Source of the DNA: Saxidomus purpurata
Taxonomy: Eukaryota; Mollusca; Bivalvia; Venerida; Veneridae
Assembly: GCA_022818135.1 (NCBI GenBank)
Contig: JAFMSR010000019.1
Span: 33,330,362-33,394,361 of the forward strand
Length of the DNA stretch: 64,000 nt
Reading direction: 5' to 3'
Within the stretch, counting starts at the first letter, position 1, and the number at the start of each line of letters is the position of its first letter. The notes under the pieces were generated by a model. That model did no database searches. It worked only from the letters and a program-made list of their open reading frames with translations, and was not told the DNA's origin. Below, piece by piece: positions 13,712 to 25,203 of this stretch. The position numbers and the translations under genes were made by a program.

Positions 13712-14085
13712 AGAGGAACTCCTTACATCTAGCAGATTATATTCTCGAAACATAGATTATGTGTTCAATGAACGTAAAATTATAAATAAATATAATTTCA
13801 AAGAAGAACGTATGGCGAAAGATGTGTCAATTTTCCACAATAAATCAATATAAAGGCTTTCAGTAATAAACCGCATCCACCCAATAGTTTTGCAACAACT
13901 CTACATTGATTATTGAATGGTTTACGGAACTGCAATAAACTTTAACTCGCTGATTTTATCGATAATGACTGGGAATATATAAATGAAACTTTTAGGCTAA
14001 GTCATAATACTTCCAAACTATCTATCTCATATTTATAATCTGGAGGTTATTTAGTTGTAAATCAGTTACAGGGTGTGTCCCTTTA
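13712..14085 (+). mobile_element. M2 element inside a 21-bp minisatellite
   Basis: Runs from AAGAGGAACTCCTTACATCT to GGGTGTGTCCCTTTAA. Copies of the minisatellite GGAATCAACAGGATGCTTTAA lie on both sides, so the element appears inserted into that array. Confidence 0.7.
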
Positions 14086-14152
14086 AGGAATCAACAGGAT
14101 GCTTTAAGGGATTAGCAGTAAACTTTAAGGAATTAGCAGGGTACTTTAAGAG
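14084..14152 (+). repeat. 21-bp minisatellite, right part
   Basis: About three further copies (AAGGGATTAGCAGTAAACTT, AAGGAATTAGCAGGGTACTT). A short frame here repeats the same peptide and is not a gene. Confidence 0.7.
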
Positions 14153-15266
14153 ATTTTTAAGCAATGCAGAACGTATTTTATTTAGCGATGTACTTATGTA
14201 TTACGCATTAAATATTCAAATCTTTATCTTCGAACCGAACAGACACGGTATCAATTAAGGCAAGAAGATACAAGTTCAAAACTTGCATTCAAGTGTTCTT
14301 TTTGCATTGCCAGGAAATTTCAATCCAGATGCAGCTAGAATACAATTACAAAAAAAATAACTCTGTTTTAATTTTCTCTGTATGATAAATGGTTTCAATT
14401 TGACGGTACACGCCCATTGTGAATCCCGGTAGTAGTTATCTTCAATTAATGACGTGAAATGCAGATTAAAATCTTTCCAAGCGAGTCCATAAAATCCGAA
14501 TTTAATTTCCGGTGAAGCGATATCTTGTTTTACTGTCTACTTTCTGCAGATTGGCATTGAAAGAAGCTATAGACTGCTAAGAATAGATCTTTTGAGACAA
14601 ATTAATATTTGAATAAACAATAACCTTCCTTTTGCAAAAAGGAAACGAAGAACGTTTCTCACTCCAACTGCATTCGAAACTTTACAGCTGCTCAAAGCGC
14701 ATGCTTTATTCACTTGTTAATATTTTTGATATGTTTTCGTGAAAGGAAAAAATAAAGATTAAAAAATAAACGTCGTTTCGCGAATCTGTGAGCTCGCTAA
14801 TTATTTACATGTTTAACGACCAATTTCATTGATTTACTTCCGGCACGACAGTTAAAAGTACGCTTAACTTTTATAACATTGCTTTAAAATGCATGTATAA
14901 AACTCAATAACAATTAATCAATCGGTTTTCCGTACATGGATGATCCCCTCACATGTGTACCATTAAACGTAATGAATAATGTTACCATAACAACAAATGA
15001 ACACTGCCAATACAAATTCTTCTCGCCTCTATATAGGCTTGTATTTTAAGTGCGCATTTTTTGCACGACTGGACATTTATCTAATTCAACAATATTTATG
15101 GAAATTTGGCGTCGAAATCTAAAAGGTTTATGCTGTTTTCTGCCTTTAACTACAGGTGGCCTTTTATACTATCTGAAGAGAGACATATTAACATATTAAA
15201 TAAAATCAACGACTGTAATCTAATGTGCTAGCTTAATGTTACGTTACATGCAAATGTGATACTTTT
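14153..15266 (+). other. No feature seen
   Basis: AT-rich and unique within the window. It lies upstream of the coding exon, so it could hold the missing promoter or first exon, but no TATA or initiator arrangement stands out. The same holds for 15641-15992. Confidence 0.4.
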
Positions 15267-15640
15267 TTTAAGAGGCACTCCCTATAACTGGTGCCACATT
15301 TTATAACTTTAAAAGCATGACAAAAAGAATATTTGCAAGTATTATTACCTAATCTAAAAGTTTAAGCAATACATTCTAGTAATTATTATTCATTAACGGT
15401 AAAATGAGCGTTTTAAATTAAACATGTCTTGCAGAACTTTGTTAACATTGAATATCTTCAATAAAATTGTTACACTTAATAGGTGGATAGCAATTTATCA
15501 CAGAAGGTCTCTATATTGATTGTTTGTGCGAAAATGAAGTATGTTTAGATATATGTTGTTCTTCAAAATTGTATGATTTAATCATTTTACGTTCAACTGA
15601 CACATTATTTATTGAAGGATTTTATACGGCGTCTCTTAAA
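15267..15640 (-). mobile_element. M2-related element, second subfamily
   Basis: Starts TTTAAGAGGCACTCCCTATA and ACTGGTGCC. The inner arm matches M2, and the right end (CACATTATTTATTGAAGG) is decayed. The related copies are at 30050 and 63034. Confidence 0.55.
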
Positions 15641-15992
15641 AAAAAATCCATAGTTATTACGTGTATTTATCTGCAGTAGTCTTTTTTATAGAAAACGTCT
15701 GATCTTAATTCATGGAACTTTTTAAAATGAGATACCTAATCAATAAAAGTCTCGGGAAATGATGATAAAAATGTCATGTAAAGTATAATTGAATCCAACT
15801 ATAGATAGGAATTAGCTACAGAAACAGAAGCTTATATCAAGACACTGTATTAACTGTCAATTAAGCTCATAAAGATAGGATCATTCCTGACGACAGACGA
15901 GCGAAATGATAACATGTCAAACATTTGGTTGTATTGGATAAATATATTGTAACAATGTAACATTTTAACAGTTTATATTTGTTTTATTCCAG

Positions 15993-16046
15993 AACGCAGA
16001 GAGAACTGGTAGACATCGGTTGTGGATATTGAGCACAATTTGAAAA
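15993..16046 (+). other. 5' UTR part of the coding exon
   Basis: The acceptor (tttgttttattccag, ending 15992) implies at least one upstream non-coding exon. This 54-nt leader contains the in-frame stop directly before the ATG. I could not identify the upstream exon or the promoter within 1-15990. Confidence 0.6.
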
Positions 16047-16877
16047 ATGGATGAAAGAAGTTTAAAGGAAATTAAAGAAAGTGTAGAAGTTGAGGAAACA
16101 GAAGAAGTTAACACAAGCTCTGACGAGGAAGACACTTTTAAGAAAGATACTCCGGAATCGAAAACTGTGCTTCCGGTTTCAAAAATACGAAAACAAACTT
16201 CCTTACCGGAGACGTCATACGAAGTTCAGATGTCCTCAATGTTGCACACTTCCGGTTTGATTTCCCCTTCACACCAGCAAAACTTTTTTCTTTCCCCAAA
16301 CGCAAGTTCTAACACCTTAAGCGGAAGTATGTATACAGCGTCAGATGGAATGCACACGTCACGATCAGGAATGACGTCATTTTCCGGAAATAACGAATTA
16401 TATATGACGCCAAACGCTGCGTCATTTGCAAGTTTTCAGAACTCGGATTTATCTAGCGTTGATCGCTTAGTTTATTACTCTTGCCATTCGAATTTACGTT
16501 TAATGTTAGAAAATCAGAGCAACGAGATGCTAGAATCTGAGTGTAAAGATAATGCAATGAATGAAACAAAATTAAGGGACCTACAGGCAGCTAGCAAAGA
16601 GTCTTCTACTGGAAGTCTCAAATCTAAATTGCTTAAGGGAATTCAGAAAAGACACAGTCAAAAGAAGAACGATTCAAACGAACATACACGCATTAAATAT
16701 CCGGAGAAAGAACCGGTACAGTTGGTTGTGAAAACTGATGAAAAGGGGCAATACCACACAAGCCCCAAGGTGATACATGGAATTTTAAAAACTAGTGCTT
16801 CTAGTGAGTCCGATTCTGTAAAACACAATGAATCGGATGGAAAAAAAGGAGGGACAAGGACCCTGCTGATAGAAAAG
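16047..16877 (+). CDS. First coding exon of an unrecognised acidic, serine-rich protein
   Basis: Encodes 277 residues of a longer protein that I do not recognise. The exon starts at 15993 after a pyrimidine-rich tract and AG (15991-15992). The ATG at 16047 sits in a good context (AAAATGG), and an in-frame TGA at 16041-16043 lies just upstream, so this is the true first Met of the frame. The open frame runs on past 16877, but a consensus donor (gtaagt at 16878) falls exactly after codon 277, phase 0; the following residues would be intron read-through. Composition: acidic N-terminus (residues 9-34, with TSSDEED at 24-30, a CK2-like site), Ser/Thr/Asn/Met-rich middle (60-135), a more ordered stretch around 135-180, a basic tract (192-208), then a Lys/Ser-rich end. 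No signal peptide, membrane segment or catalytic motif is seen. A GILK at 245-248 resembles the protein phosphatase 1 SILK-type motif, but no RVxF partner is seen. Probably cytosolic or nuclear and largely disordered. The gene call is firm; function is unknown. Confidence 0.85.
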
Positions 16878-17194
16878 GTAAGTTTGATTTCTGACTTGAA
16901 CCACTGCTGAACGAATCTCTTGGACATAATTATGTATAGTATTAGTATACATGTACATATGTCCACCATGATGCATGGACATAAAACGACACACTTGTAT
17001 TCATTCAGTTCGTAATATCTGGAAGATTTTCACAAAATTTGTAATACTTGGACAAAAAGACATAAAGTAATATTGAATTCGTAACATCTAGGGAAATCTA
17101 GATTGGCATACACATTCATTGAAATTCGTATTACCCCTCCCAAAAGACGGTCACGTTATTGCACGCTTTTGTGAGTTCAGCCAGAAATGTTAGT

Positions 17195-17300
17195 TTAAAT
17201 ATCAATTTAATATTATAACTCGATTGTGAAGAAATCCTTAATCTTATCGAGTCACTCTCGAAACAATCAACAGTTCTGGTGTCATATGAACAGGTACGGA
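17195..17300 (-). mobile_element. Headless fragment of the SINE seen at 12853
   Basis: Carries the shared tail CTCGATTGTGAAGAAA and the following TCTTATCGAGTCACTCTCGA, then CTGGTGTCATATGAACAGG. No box A or B is present. The orientation matches the 12853 copy. Confidence 0.5.
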
Positions 17301-17774
17301 CAATGTTGACATTAATGTTGCATTTATTCGTCTAAGTCTGTGTCAATGATTGTACAGAATTGAATTAATTATGTAGTAGAAACTACTTCCGCTATACATT
17401 TCCCCTTTAATCTTGTTACATGACAATAACCTGTTTCTAATTAGCCGTTTACATGTAGTATGTTGATCAGTTAGATGACGTCATGACTTTATAAGAAAAG
17501 AAACAACTTCCTCATGTAATGTAACATTCAAAATAAAGTGCTAGGATTTAAGTACACTCAACAGGTTTAGAAACGCAAAAGTGGCAAAATATCTATTTTA
17601 ACACTGTTATCGTGTTTCCAATTTATTCAAATTTCATACACAACAAAAACAATACAACATTGAATTCTTGTAAAGGTTTCAGTAAGTCATCGCAAAAAAA
17701 TGACTTAAATAGAAATAAAAAGAATAGCGTCATTCAAATTAAAATGTTCAACAGGTAAATCTTTGCGTTTCTAA

Positions 17775-18012
17775 TAGCGGTCAAGTGTAACAAGTAGCTC
17801 TTTTTTGTACAGAGAATAATGTCATACCAGTGGAAATGACCTTTGTCTGTACAAAAAAATAAAATAATTCGTAACTTTGTTTCCTAAATCGAACATCAAA
17901 TACTAGAACTTTATGTTTTTCAATGATATTCCAAAAATACGAAATGCACTTTGGCAACTCTTTTCATGAAGAAACGACTTCAATACAAATGCACGTCATA
18001 TGTAAACATTGT
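17775..18012 (+). mobile_element. R4 element, truncated by M2
   Basis: CAAGTAGCTC, AATGTCATACCAGTGGAAAT, GAAGAAACGACTTCAATACA and the ACATTG that follows align with the 12102 copy. M2 starts at once. Confidence 0.5.
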
Positions 18013-18123
18013 TTTACAGAGGCACTCCCTACATCTAGCAGATTATATTCACGAAACATAGATTATGTGTTCAATGAACGTAAAATGATAAATAAATACA
18101 ATTTAAAAGAAGAACCTGCCTTA
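18013..18123 (+). mobile_element. M2 left end, truncated by M1
   Basis: TTACAGAGGCACTCCCTACA and about 95 bp of M2. M1 follows at once. The matching right end, CATCAGTTATAGGGTATGTC (18774-18796), lies beyond the M1 copy, so M1 and an M2 internal deletion are combined here. Confidence 0.65.
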
Positions 18124-18764
18124 TTTAAAGCTGCTCGCTCTCAGTTACCGTTGAAATTTCTTTTTTTAAGATACAACATAATTATTCATAAATATAAAAC
18201 TAAAGGCTATAATCAATATGTAAGCAAAAATCTAGGTAGGCATTAGCAGAAATCGATTGAAAATGTCGATTACACGGCACCGCTACGCTATATGTTTATT
18301 TTGGAAGTTCAAAAGCGTTTGCAACGCTTTTGAATTTGGTAGCGTATTATTTGAAATTGAGAGATATACGTGACAGGAATTTATACTGGAGCCTTTTAAA
18401 CGGCTATATGTTTTAAAATACGTTATTTACATACAGTTTGAAGAACTAGGTAGGACATTTGCAGAAATCGATTGAAAATGTCGGTTTCACAGCACCGTTA
18501 CACTATATGTTTAATTTGAAATTTCAGAAAAACAAAAATAATATCAAACAGGGAATGCCACGTACCAAAAACGCAGCCTCCCCAAAACGAGCCCCACAGC
18601 AACGCTTTTGAATTTGATAGCGTTTGAGTTGAAGTTTAGAGATAAACGTGACAGGAATTTATACTGAAGCCTTTTCGTATGACTATATGTTCTAAGATAC
18701 GTTATTTACATACAGTTTGAAGAACTTTATTTTTTTACCAAAATCTGAGAGCGAGCAGCTTAAA
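18124..18764 (-). mobile_element. M1 element with internal duplication and a nested R1 fragment
   Basis: Both M1 ends are present but the interior is repeated: the stretch from CTAGGTAGG to TTTGAAGAACT occurs at about 18232-18447 and again at about 18446-18725. The second copy is split at 18528-18599 by an R1 retroelement end. The whole sits between two M2 pieces. Confidence 0.75.
18528..18599 (-). mobile_element. R1 retroelement 3' end inside M1
   Basis: About 72 bp, from AAAAACAAAAATAATATC to CGAGCCCCACAG, between TTTCAG and CAACGCTTTTG of the host M1. Confidence 0.7.
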
Positions 18765-18765
18765 A

Positions 18766-18796
18766 TTCGACATCAGTTATAGGGTATGTCCCTTAA
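18766..18796 (+). mobile_element. M2 right end, beyond the M1 copy
   Basis: Ends GTTATAGGGTATGTCCCTTAA; partner of the piece at 18013-18123. Confidence 0.6.
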
Positions 18797-20264
18797 AATA
18801 CGATATAATAATGTCGGAAATGTCGAAGTCACTAAACTATTCCTTCTATGACGCAAAATACTCTGAAGTGCGATTATTACAAATCGTTCTATTTTGGACT
18901 GTATACAAGATATGTATCCGTCGCAAATGTAAATGGCGCAACCAATCAGAATCAACGTTACATCGGATGTACGTTAGAACGCAGAGTACCGTATCATAAT
19001 ACATGTTAAATGAAATATTGGTAAGAACGGGTTATACATGTACATTGGTTTTTATATTTCCTTTATTAGTGAAATCGGAAATTTCCTGATCATACTGTAC
19101 ATACATGTGGAAATTGCTTACAAATTATTCATAACAGTTGATTGTTTTTCCACTTAATGTCGAGTTGTAGTTGTAATTTAGTCGTTATTGGTTGCTTACG
19201 TCATTTAAAGTTGCGACGTTTGAATAACGTGTATATAGTCGCATGATCCCATTTTACAACATTGTACGTTATAATAGGTCATTAACGCCGTCGCCGTTAA
19301 AAATGCGACCATTAAAAACCGTATAATTATAGGGTCGCAAATATAAAATTACAAAACAGTTAACTCTTTCTTCATAACAGTTGTTATCATAACATATATT
19401 CCAGAAAGGCCGACATTGTTAAATTCTGGGTCATATATTATATGAGTTATTAACGAGTTATTGATAACAGCCGAGATGCCTATTGGTATTCCTTTACTGT
19501 AGAGAAAATACGATGCTGTTACCTAAATGGTTTCTTCTTTCACTGTTTTTATTACAGAAATTTATCTTAAGCTAAGAAAGTATTAAGAGATATGTCTCAT
19601 GAGAGAACGATGCCAATGGTATTGGAAGAAGATGTATTTATCTTAATGTCAGTATTTGCATAACATATGACCTGTATGTTCTCTCAGTTTCTGGATTGTA
19701 TATTTGGTAACAGAGTATTGTATCGGTTCTATATATGGCGTTGGTTTTAATTTTTTCACATACGGGAATGTACGGCGCCGGTGTTTCCAAAAATACGAAA
19801 GTCTACGGGACGGGAAGTATTTGTTGTACTGTATACAGGATAGTCCGTATGCTTATTCAAAAACATCCTCTACGCGTCCATACTTCTGATCGTACAGGAC
19901 TTGCACGCCCTTATAGTATCCTATTTTTCGCAATATGTTACCAGTATTAGTACCATAAGAATGTGTGCACAGTTTTAAATACCGAAAAACCCGGTCACGT
20001 CACGTATTCCTTTATCAGTATTTGCAATATTTGAGATAGAAACGTATTCCGTCTCCAAAGAAACATTCAAAACACCTACCGTCTAAAATATTTTCAGATC
20101 AACGACTGTTAATTTAAATGACAGATTTAGCAAACATTTTGTATTGATTTAGAATGGGATATTTAGTTTCGAACGGTTTAAATGTCTTTTTTAATCTGGT
20201 GAATCGCAATTTATGATTCTGGACAATAATATAAATATGAGCCATTTGTATTAGTTTATACTAA
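18797..20264 (+). other. Intronic, no feature seen
   Basis: Slightly higher GC near 19260-19340 and 19750-19900, with several CG dinucleotides, but no coding exon that I can support. Two overlapping frames near 19704-19950 are in different phases. Confidence 0.4.
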
Positions 20265-20360
20265 TTTATTTTAGCTCGATTGTGAAGAAAGCCTGTAGCT
20301 TATCGAATAACTTTCGAGTTCGCTTCATGTTAAAACCAGTACTGGTGTCATATGAGGAGG
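20265..20360 (-). mobile_element. Headless fragment of the same SINE
   Basis: TTTATTTTAGCTCGATTGTG and GTAGCTTATCGAATAACTTT match the 12853 tail. It ends, like the 17195 copy, with CTGGTGTCATATGAGGAGG, so both headless copies break at the same place and may be a separate subfamily. Confidence 0.5.
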
Positions 20361-20687
20361 TTAATGTTATTTATTTGTATACACCACAATCTCGTTAACT
20401 GGTCTCAATTTTTTGGTTCAGATTTTTTTCACCTCTTGCCCTTTACCCTTCTCACCGCAAAGGAATTTATCTGTACTAACTGTGCAGATCATGATGGAAG
20501 TATCAATAACTGAGGTAATTTTGGAGTATTCAATACAGTAACTCAGCAAGTGTACGATAAAAGTGGGAAAATACATCACATGTCTTAGAAATGGTTGCAC
20601 TATTCGTATTGTATAACCATTTTAAAAGTAATTGATAATCTAATATAAAAACCAGAAATAACCACACATTAGATTGCAAACCTTATC

Positions 20688-20833
20688 AGTGAAAATGGCG
20701 AAAATTTTTAATAAACTGCATTAAAATGGCGGACATTTACAAAATCACTACCTCAAAATGGCCAAAAACTACCACATCAAAATGGCTGAAATTTATAAAA
20801 TGGCCAAAACCTACCACATCAAAATGGCGGAAG
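20688..20833 (+). repeat. Minisatellite around AAAATGGC
   Basis: Six AAAATGGC boxes separated by variants of GAAAATTTATAAA and ACTACCACATC. Unit lengths vary (about 20-45 bp). Confidence 0.65.
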
Positions 20834-21181
20834 ACTATCGTGTCTTACGTCAATAACTGTGAGCATTCTTTATCCTTCGTGAGCACGTGTGTTAATACTT
20901 AATCTGAGACAATGACGAGAATGAGTATCCATTTGTTTCTTAATTGACAGGCTGTCGTTTAATGCCGTTATCTATACACAACACATCTCTTAAGAGAATT
21001 ATCAGGAGTCCATAAAACGAAATATGTATCTGAAGAACTGTCAATATTAGTATTGGAGATGAGAGCCAGTTGCCTATAAACTGAATATTATCGAGGAAAA
21101 TGTGTATCTGACATGATAAAGTTGAGAAGAAAAGTAAGATACGTTATTAGGTGTGGCAAATAGTGAAATTCTAAAATTACT

Positions 21182-21630
21182 AAAAACAAAAATAATATCA
21201 AACAGGGAATGCCACGTACCAAAAACGCAGCCTCCCCAAAACGAGCCCCACATCACCCAAAAGTGCACACCACCAACACACACTAGCATACAAAGCAAAC
21301 ACACGAGGACAAAACGAACAATTAAAGGAACATAGTGGGGCACCGCCTTGGAACGGTCAGTGGCAAAAACACCACTGGGGAGCTTAAACCGGTTTATGGT
21401 GCGCACCCAACCTCACTCTTACCCCCACCATGTTCCAAAGTCACAGGACAGTGTAAATAAAAGTAATCCCTGCTAGGTGAATCTCTAACACACGCAATGG
21501 AAACAAAAGGCATGGTATGTAAAACACAAAAATGCTCGTGTATAAATATATAAAAAGCAAACCTTGAGAACCAAAAAACGTATGTACTCAATGCATTTGC
21601 AGAAGGCAGAGCACCAAGAGAAACACCCTT
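21182..21630 (-). mobile_element. R1 retroelement, longest copy
   Basis: Starts at the common end (AAAAACAAAAATAATATC), passes through CCCCAAAACGAGCCCCACAT and GGACAAAACGAACAATTAAA, then GGGGCACCGCCTTGGAACGG and GGTGCGCACCCAACCTCAC. The left end is the same in all copies and the right end varies, so the element reads on the minus strand and the copies are 5' truncated. No reverse transcriptase is present. The right limit is approximate. Confidence 0.65.
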
Positions 21631-21674
21631 AAAGACATGTTTTGTAATTGATCCGAACTCAGGTGCAAATATTT

Positions 21675-21777
21675 AGTCATTGAATCGTGTTTTATAGTTT
21701 GAAGTTTAAGTTATAATACCAGAGATGTTGTGGGGGGTATTTAGTTTCCGATTAGTTATAGGGTATGTCCCTTTAAG
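21675..21777 (+). mobile_element. M2 right-end fragment
   Basis: AAGTTATAATACCAGAGATG through TATAGGGTATGTCCCTTTAA. It directly follows the R1 copy. Confidence 0.6.
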
Positions 21778-22093
21778 GAGTTGAGCAAGACAAACGAACA
21801 GTAACAGTTTCCAAATGTGGATAATACACCACAGCAGATGAAATTATTATAGTAGAACAAATGCGTCTTGTTATTATAAAAAAAAAGATTACGAAAGGAT
21901 ACATGTGCATTCGACAGTTCAAATAGCGTAGAAAAAGAACATAGAAAATTTATATGATCTCTAGATATAAACTTAAGGCAAACCTTAGTATATAGCCTAT
22001 GGTAATGCAGGAGAAAACGGTTTACATCATATTGCAAAGACCACAAATACAGATTGTCCCTCTGACTTACAGACGTCATATAAACATGATACA

Positions 22094-22219
22094 TGATTTT
22101 GTCCCTACTTCAATGCGGTTATTCGATCGTTTGGAATTGATGCTATTCTAGGGAAAACGATTTTGTCCCCTTCAAGGGTTATTCGATCGTTTGGAATTGA
22201 TGCTATTCTAGGGAAAACA
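22094..22219 (+). repeat. 60-bp tandem duplication
   Basis: GGTTATTCGATCGTTTGGAA and TTGATGCTATTCTAGGGAAA occur in both copies without change; the first 20 bp differ slightly. Confidence 0.8.
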
Positions 22220-22384
22220 ATACTTTCCACAAACGAAGGGCTATTTGTAGAACGTTTATGCAAGCTGATATATCTCCTTTTGTAAGATCTCAAATATCAA
22301 ACCGTAAAGTAAAGCCAGACGAGTTACATAACATATGATACATATTAACTTAATACATTGAAAATTTTGTAATATTGGCGATTT

Positions 22385-22582
22385 ATTGCAAACGCTTTTG
22401 AAATTCCAATATAAACATATAGTGTAGCGGTGCCGTGTAACCGACATTTTTAATAGATTTCTGCAAATTCCTACATAGATGTTTGCTTATATTTTGATTC
22501 CAGCATTTAGTTTTATATTTCTGTATAAGTATGTCAATCTAAAAAAAATTGTTCAGCGGTAACTGAGAGCTAGCAGCTTTAA
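22385..22582 (+). mobile_element. M1 right half
   Basis: Starts inside the core palindrome (TTGCAAACGCTTTTGAAATT) and ends at CTGAGAGCTAGCAGCTTTAA. The left half is lost. Confidence 0.65.
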
Positions 22583-23000
22583 TGTGAGTCAATTTTACCA
22601 AGGCTTAATTCCCCACCTTGCTAATTTTAAAAATTTATTTAACATATATTGATAATGGGAAATTGCTCCCTTCGCGATCAGCAGTAAATTTGCGAAATTG
22701 TCGTGGTGTAAAACTTCTGCAATTTACTGTAATTATTTGTATATGTTTCTTCCTGGAACAAAAAGACATAGTGTGTCTGTATGTCATTAGCTAAAAGGGC
22801 GTCCGTCTCAATCAATACCCCTTAAAGATCTGTATACAGTATACGCTATGATCGTAATATGTATTTAGGTTTTGGATCATTGTGTACGTTTTCTGTTTCC
22901 AAGATGTCAGTTTTAAAAGATCTTAGCTTTCAGTAATGCCGGTTTTTAAACTTTATTTTCAGAAAATTGAATGTTAAGTCGTAAAAAAGGCTTATAGTAA

Positions 23001-23328
23001 AAGTCCATGGAATACTTCGGATGCTACAATACAAGCATCTTTAATTTTACAAAGACATATGTCTTACTGGTGTGATTTTTCTTTATCTAAACTACAAACA
23101 TGCCTCACGTTGTTTTTTTAATTGATGAGTACATATAGCGGAATATTGTTGAATGATATTACAAAATGTTTTTAAAAAACCGCTTTCATGAAACATTTAA
23201 TCGTGAAAAAACTAATACGAAAAAAGGTCATGGATCAACATTGTATGTAAAAAAGCATAGTTCTATCAATTTCCTATCCGAACACTTACTTTCCTATATC
23301 AGTTAATTCAAAGTGCTCCTGGGACTTT
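23001..23328 (+). mobile_element. R4 element, full length
   Basis: AAGTCCATGGAATACTTCGG at the left and GTGCTCCTGGGACTT at the right are inverted ends. The inner ATATGTCTTACTGGTGTG and ATTGATGAGTACATAT are shared with 10015. Confidence 0.55.
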
Positions 23329-23811
23329 AACCACCCACATATGCATCATCTTGAATGATTAACTTTGCGATTGCCAAGTTTTGCGTGTACCATGCGTTTG
23401 TTTGCAAAACTTAAAATACGCGAATGCCAATTATTTATTCGAATGCGACTTAACGGATGTTATGTATTTATTAGACGAAACATGGAACGAACAGTGAAAA
23501 TAATTAGTGGCAGAAAGTTTGTATTTGTACCACGAACCAATAATAAAAACAAACTACAGTAATTAAAGAAGAGGATTGAGTTATTAAGATACTTTCTCAT
23601 GGGAAATGAAAGCCTTCCATTATTCACAGAATGACGAAATTAGGAACTTTAATCAGGCGGCTATATTTGATGAACTAGAAACCGATTATTACACTGGAAA
23701 CATTCAGACTATTAAAGTTACTATTAAAATATTTATCCAACACTCAAATGTTTTAATAAAAGAGGGAAAATGATCGTTGTACGGATATTTCTTCACGTTA
23801 TGGTTCGCCTC

Positions 23812-23968
23812 ATAGGTTGCACCTTACAGGTTATTACATTGCGCCTGATCGGTGATGTTATAACATAACACTTTAAAGGTTATAACATTGCACCTTATAG
23901 ATTATTCCATGGGACTTTGTAGGCGAAAACATTGCATTGTAAGGTTATTACATTAAACTTTCCATTTT
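23812..23968 (+). repeat. Short imperfect repeat around GGTTATAACATTGCACCTTA
   Basis: About six degenerate copies of a 20-27 bp unit (AGGTTATTACATTGCGCCTG, AGGTTATAACATTGCACCTT, AGGTTATTACATTAAAC). Confidence 0.55.
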
Positions 23969-25164
23969 GAGCCAAACATTCTCGGATGATGTGATCTATT
24001 ACTGGTTCATCAAAGAACAGTATTTAGGTAAATTACCCGTATATACGTAAATAGCTAAAATGCTCTTAAAACGGATGTTTTCACCTCGCCCTTCCCACTC
24101 CACCTAATAATATAATACGAGTAAAATGTTCATCGTCATCGTATTACCAGATGTAATGAGCTGATAGATACTCTTAAACCAGACACAAACAGTAAAATCA
24201 AATTAAACAGAGTAATTCAGATGAATAGTGCACGACTTAAATCATGTACTAAGTGCCAGTAAATGGGATCTGCATTTAAATTCAAAGTTGTTCAACGTTC
24301 ATTCCAGAACTGGCAATAATATTTTTTTTCTATTCATTTGAGGGTCCTTTAGTATTTCGGGTTTAAATACAGTTACTGTTTTGTTTAGCGCAGTGGTTTA
24401 TTACATCGAATTTGATTTAACATGCCTTTTGTTTTACACAGCACAAAGTTGATACATGTAACATAAATTGGAAATAAATGCAAATAGACGATTGATCAAT
24501 TACTATTGAAAACAACATAAAATCAGATAGAGTATATTGTGTCCTGACTTAGCGCTAAGGTATTTTGGTTACTTAAATTGTGCTTAGAAGATGATATACT
24601 TGACTTAAAAAACAAATCGATGTACATTTTAACTGAGATTGTTTTAATCCAGTGTATAATCGAAACATTTCTACTTTAAAATTGCATATTTAATAAAGTT
24701 TAAATAGAAGTATGAATCTCTTATAGAAATGATACTATCGATTGCTATGAACTAATGGACTTAAATGAAGTATTTTATGTGATAGGAACGTGCTATGTCT
24801 ATTGATACGGCTCATTGGCAGACGTTTTAAACAAGACACAAGGACCCTGCGAATGTTCTGCAACTAATGTAATTTTGTAGCTTTCATGTAACACTTCGTA
24901 GGAATTCTATCTTTGTTTCAGAGCATACTGCAAACAAATTCCATTTCAAATGACCGGGATACTGAAATTTGAAATACTGTAACAGTTGTATTTCATATAA
25001 CACGGCTTTCAAGTTATCTTGGAATGTTGACGAAAATGTTGAAATGCGAGGCGACATATATTTCCCCAAAGGTTTTGTGAGATTCAAAACAGATTTTTAA
25101 AGTTATATTACATGTACAATTCAAAATAGTGGAAGTGAATAAAATTAAACAACAAAAGGTAAAA

Positions 25165-25203
25165 CCAGGAACGTAGAATCAACAGTATATTCTACGTTCC
25201 TGG
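25165..25203. repeat. Perfect 15-bp hairpin with a 9-nt loop
   Basis: CCAGGAACGTAGAAT (25165-25179) and its exact inverse ATTCTACGTTCCTGG (25189-25203). No repeat family seen elsewhere in the window contains it. Shorter than a usual microRNA precursor stem. Confidence 0.8.

Noticed and set aside
16658..16994. Minus-strand ORFs of 69 and 103 aa over the coding exon
   Set aside because: Shadows of the plus-strand exon, which has splice sites, start context and protein-like composition.
21756..22094. 112-aa minus-strand ORF rich in Phe, Tyr and Leu
   Set aside because: Begins and ends in an M2 end and AT-rich DNA; no splice sites or family likeness.
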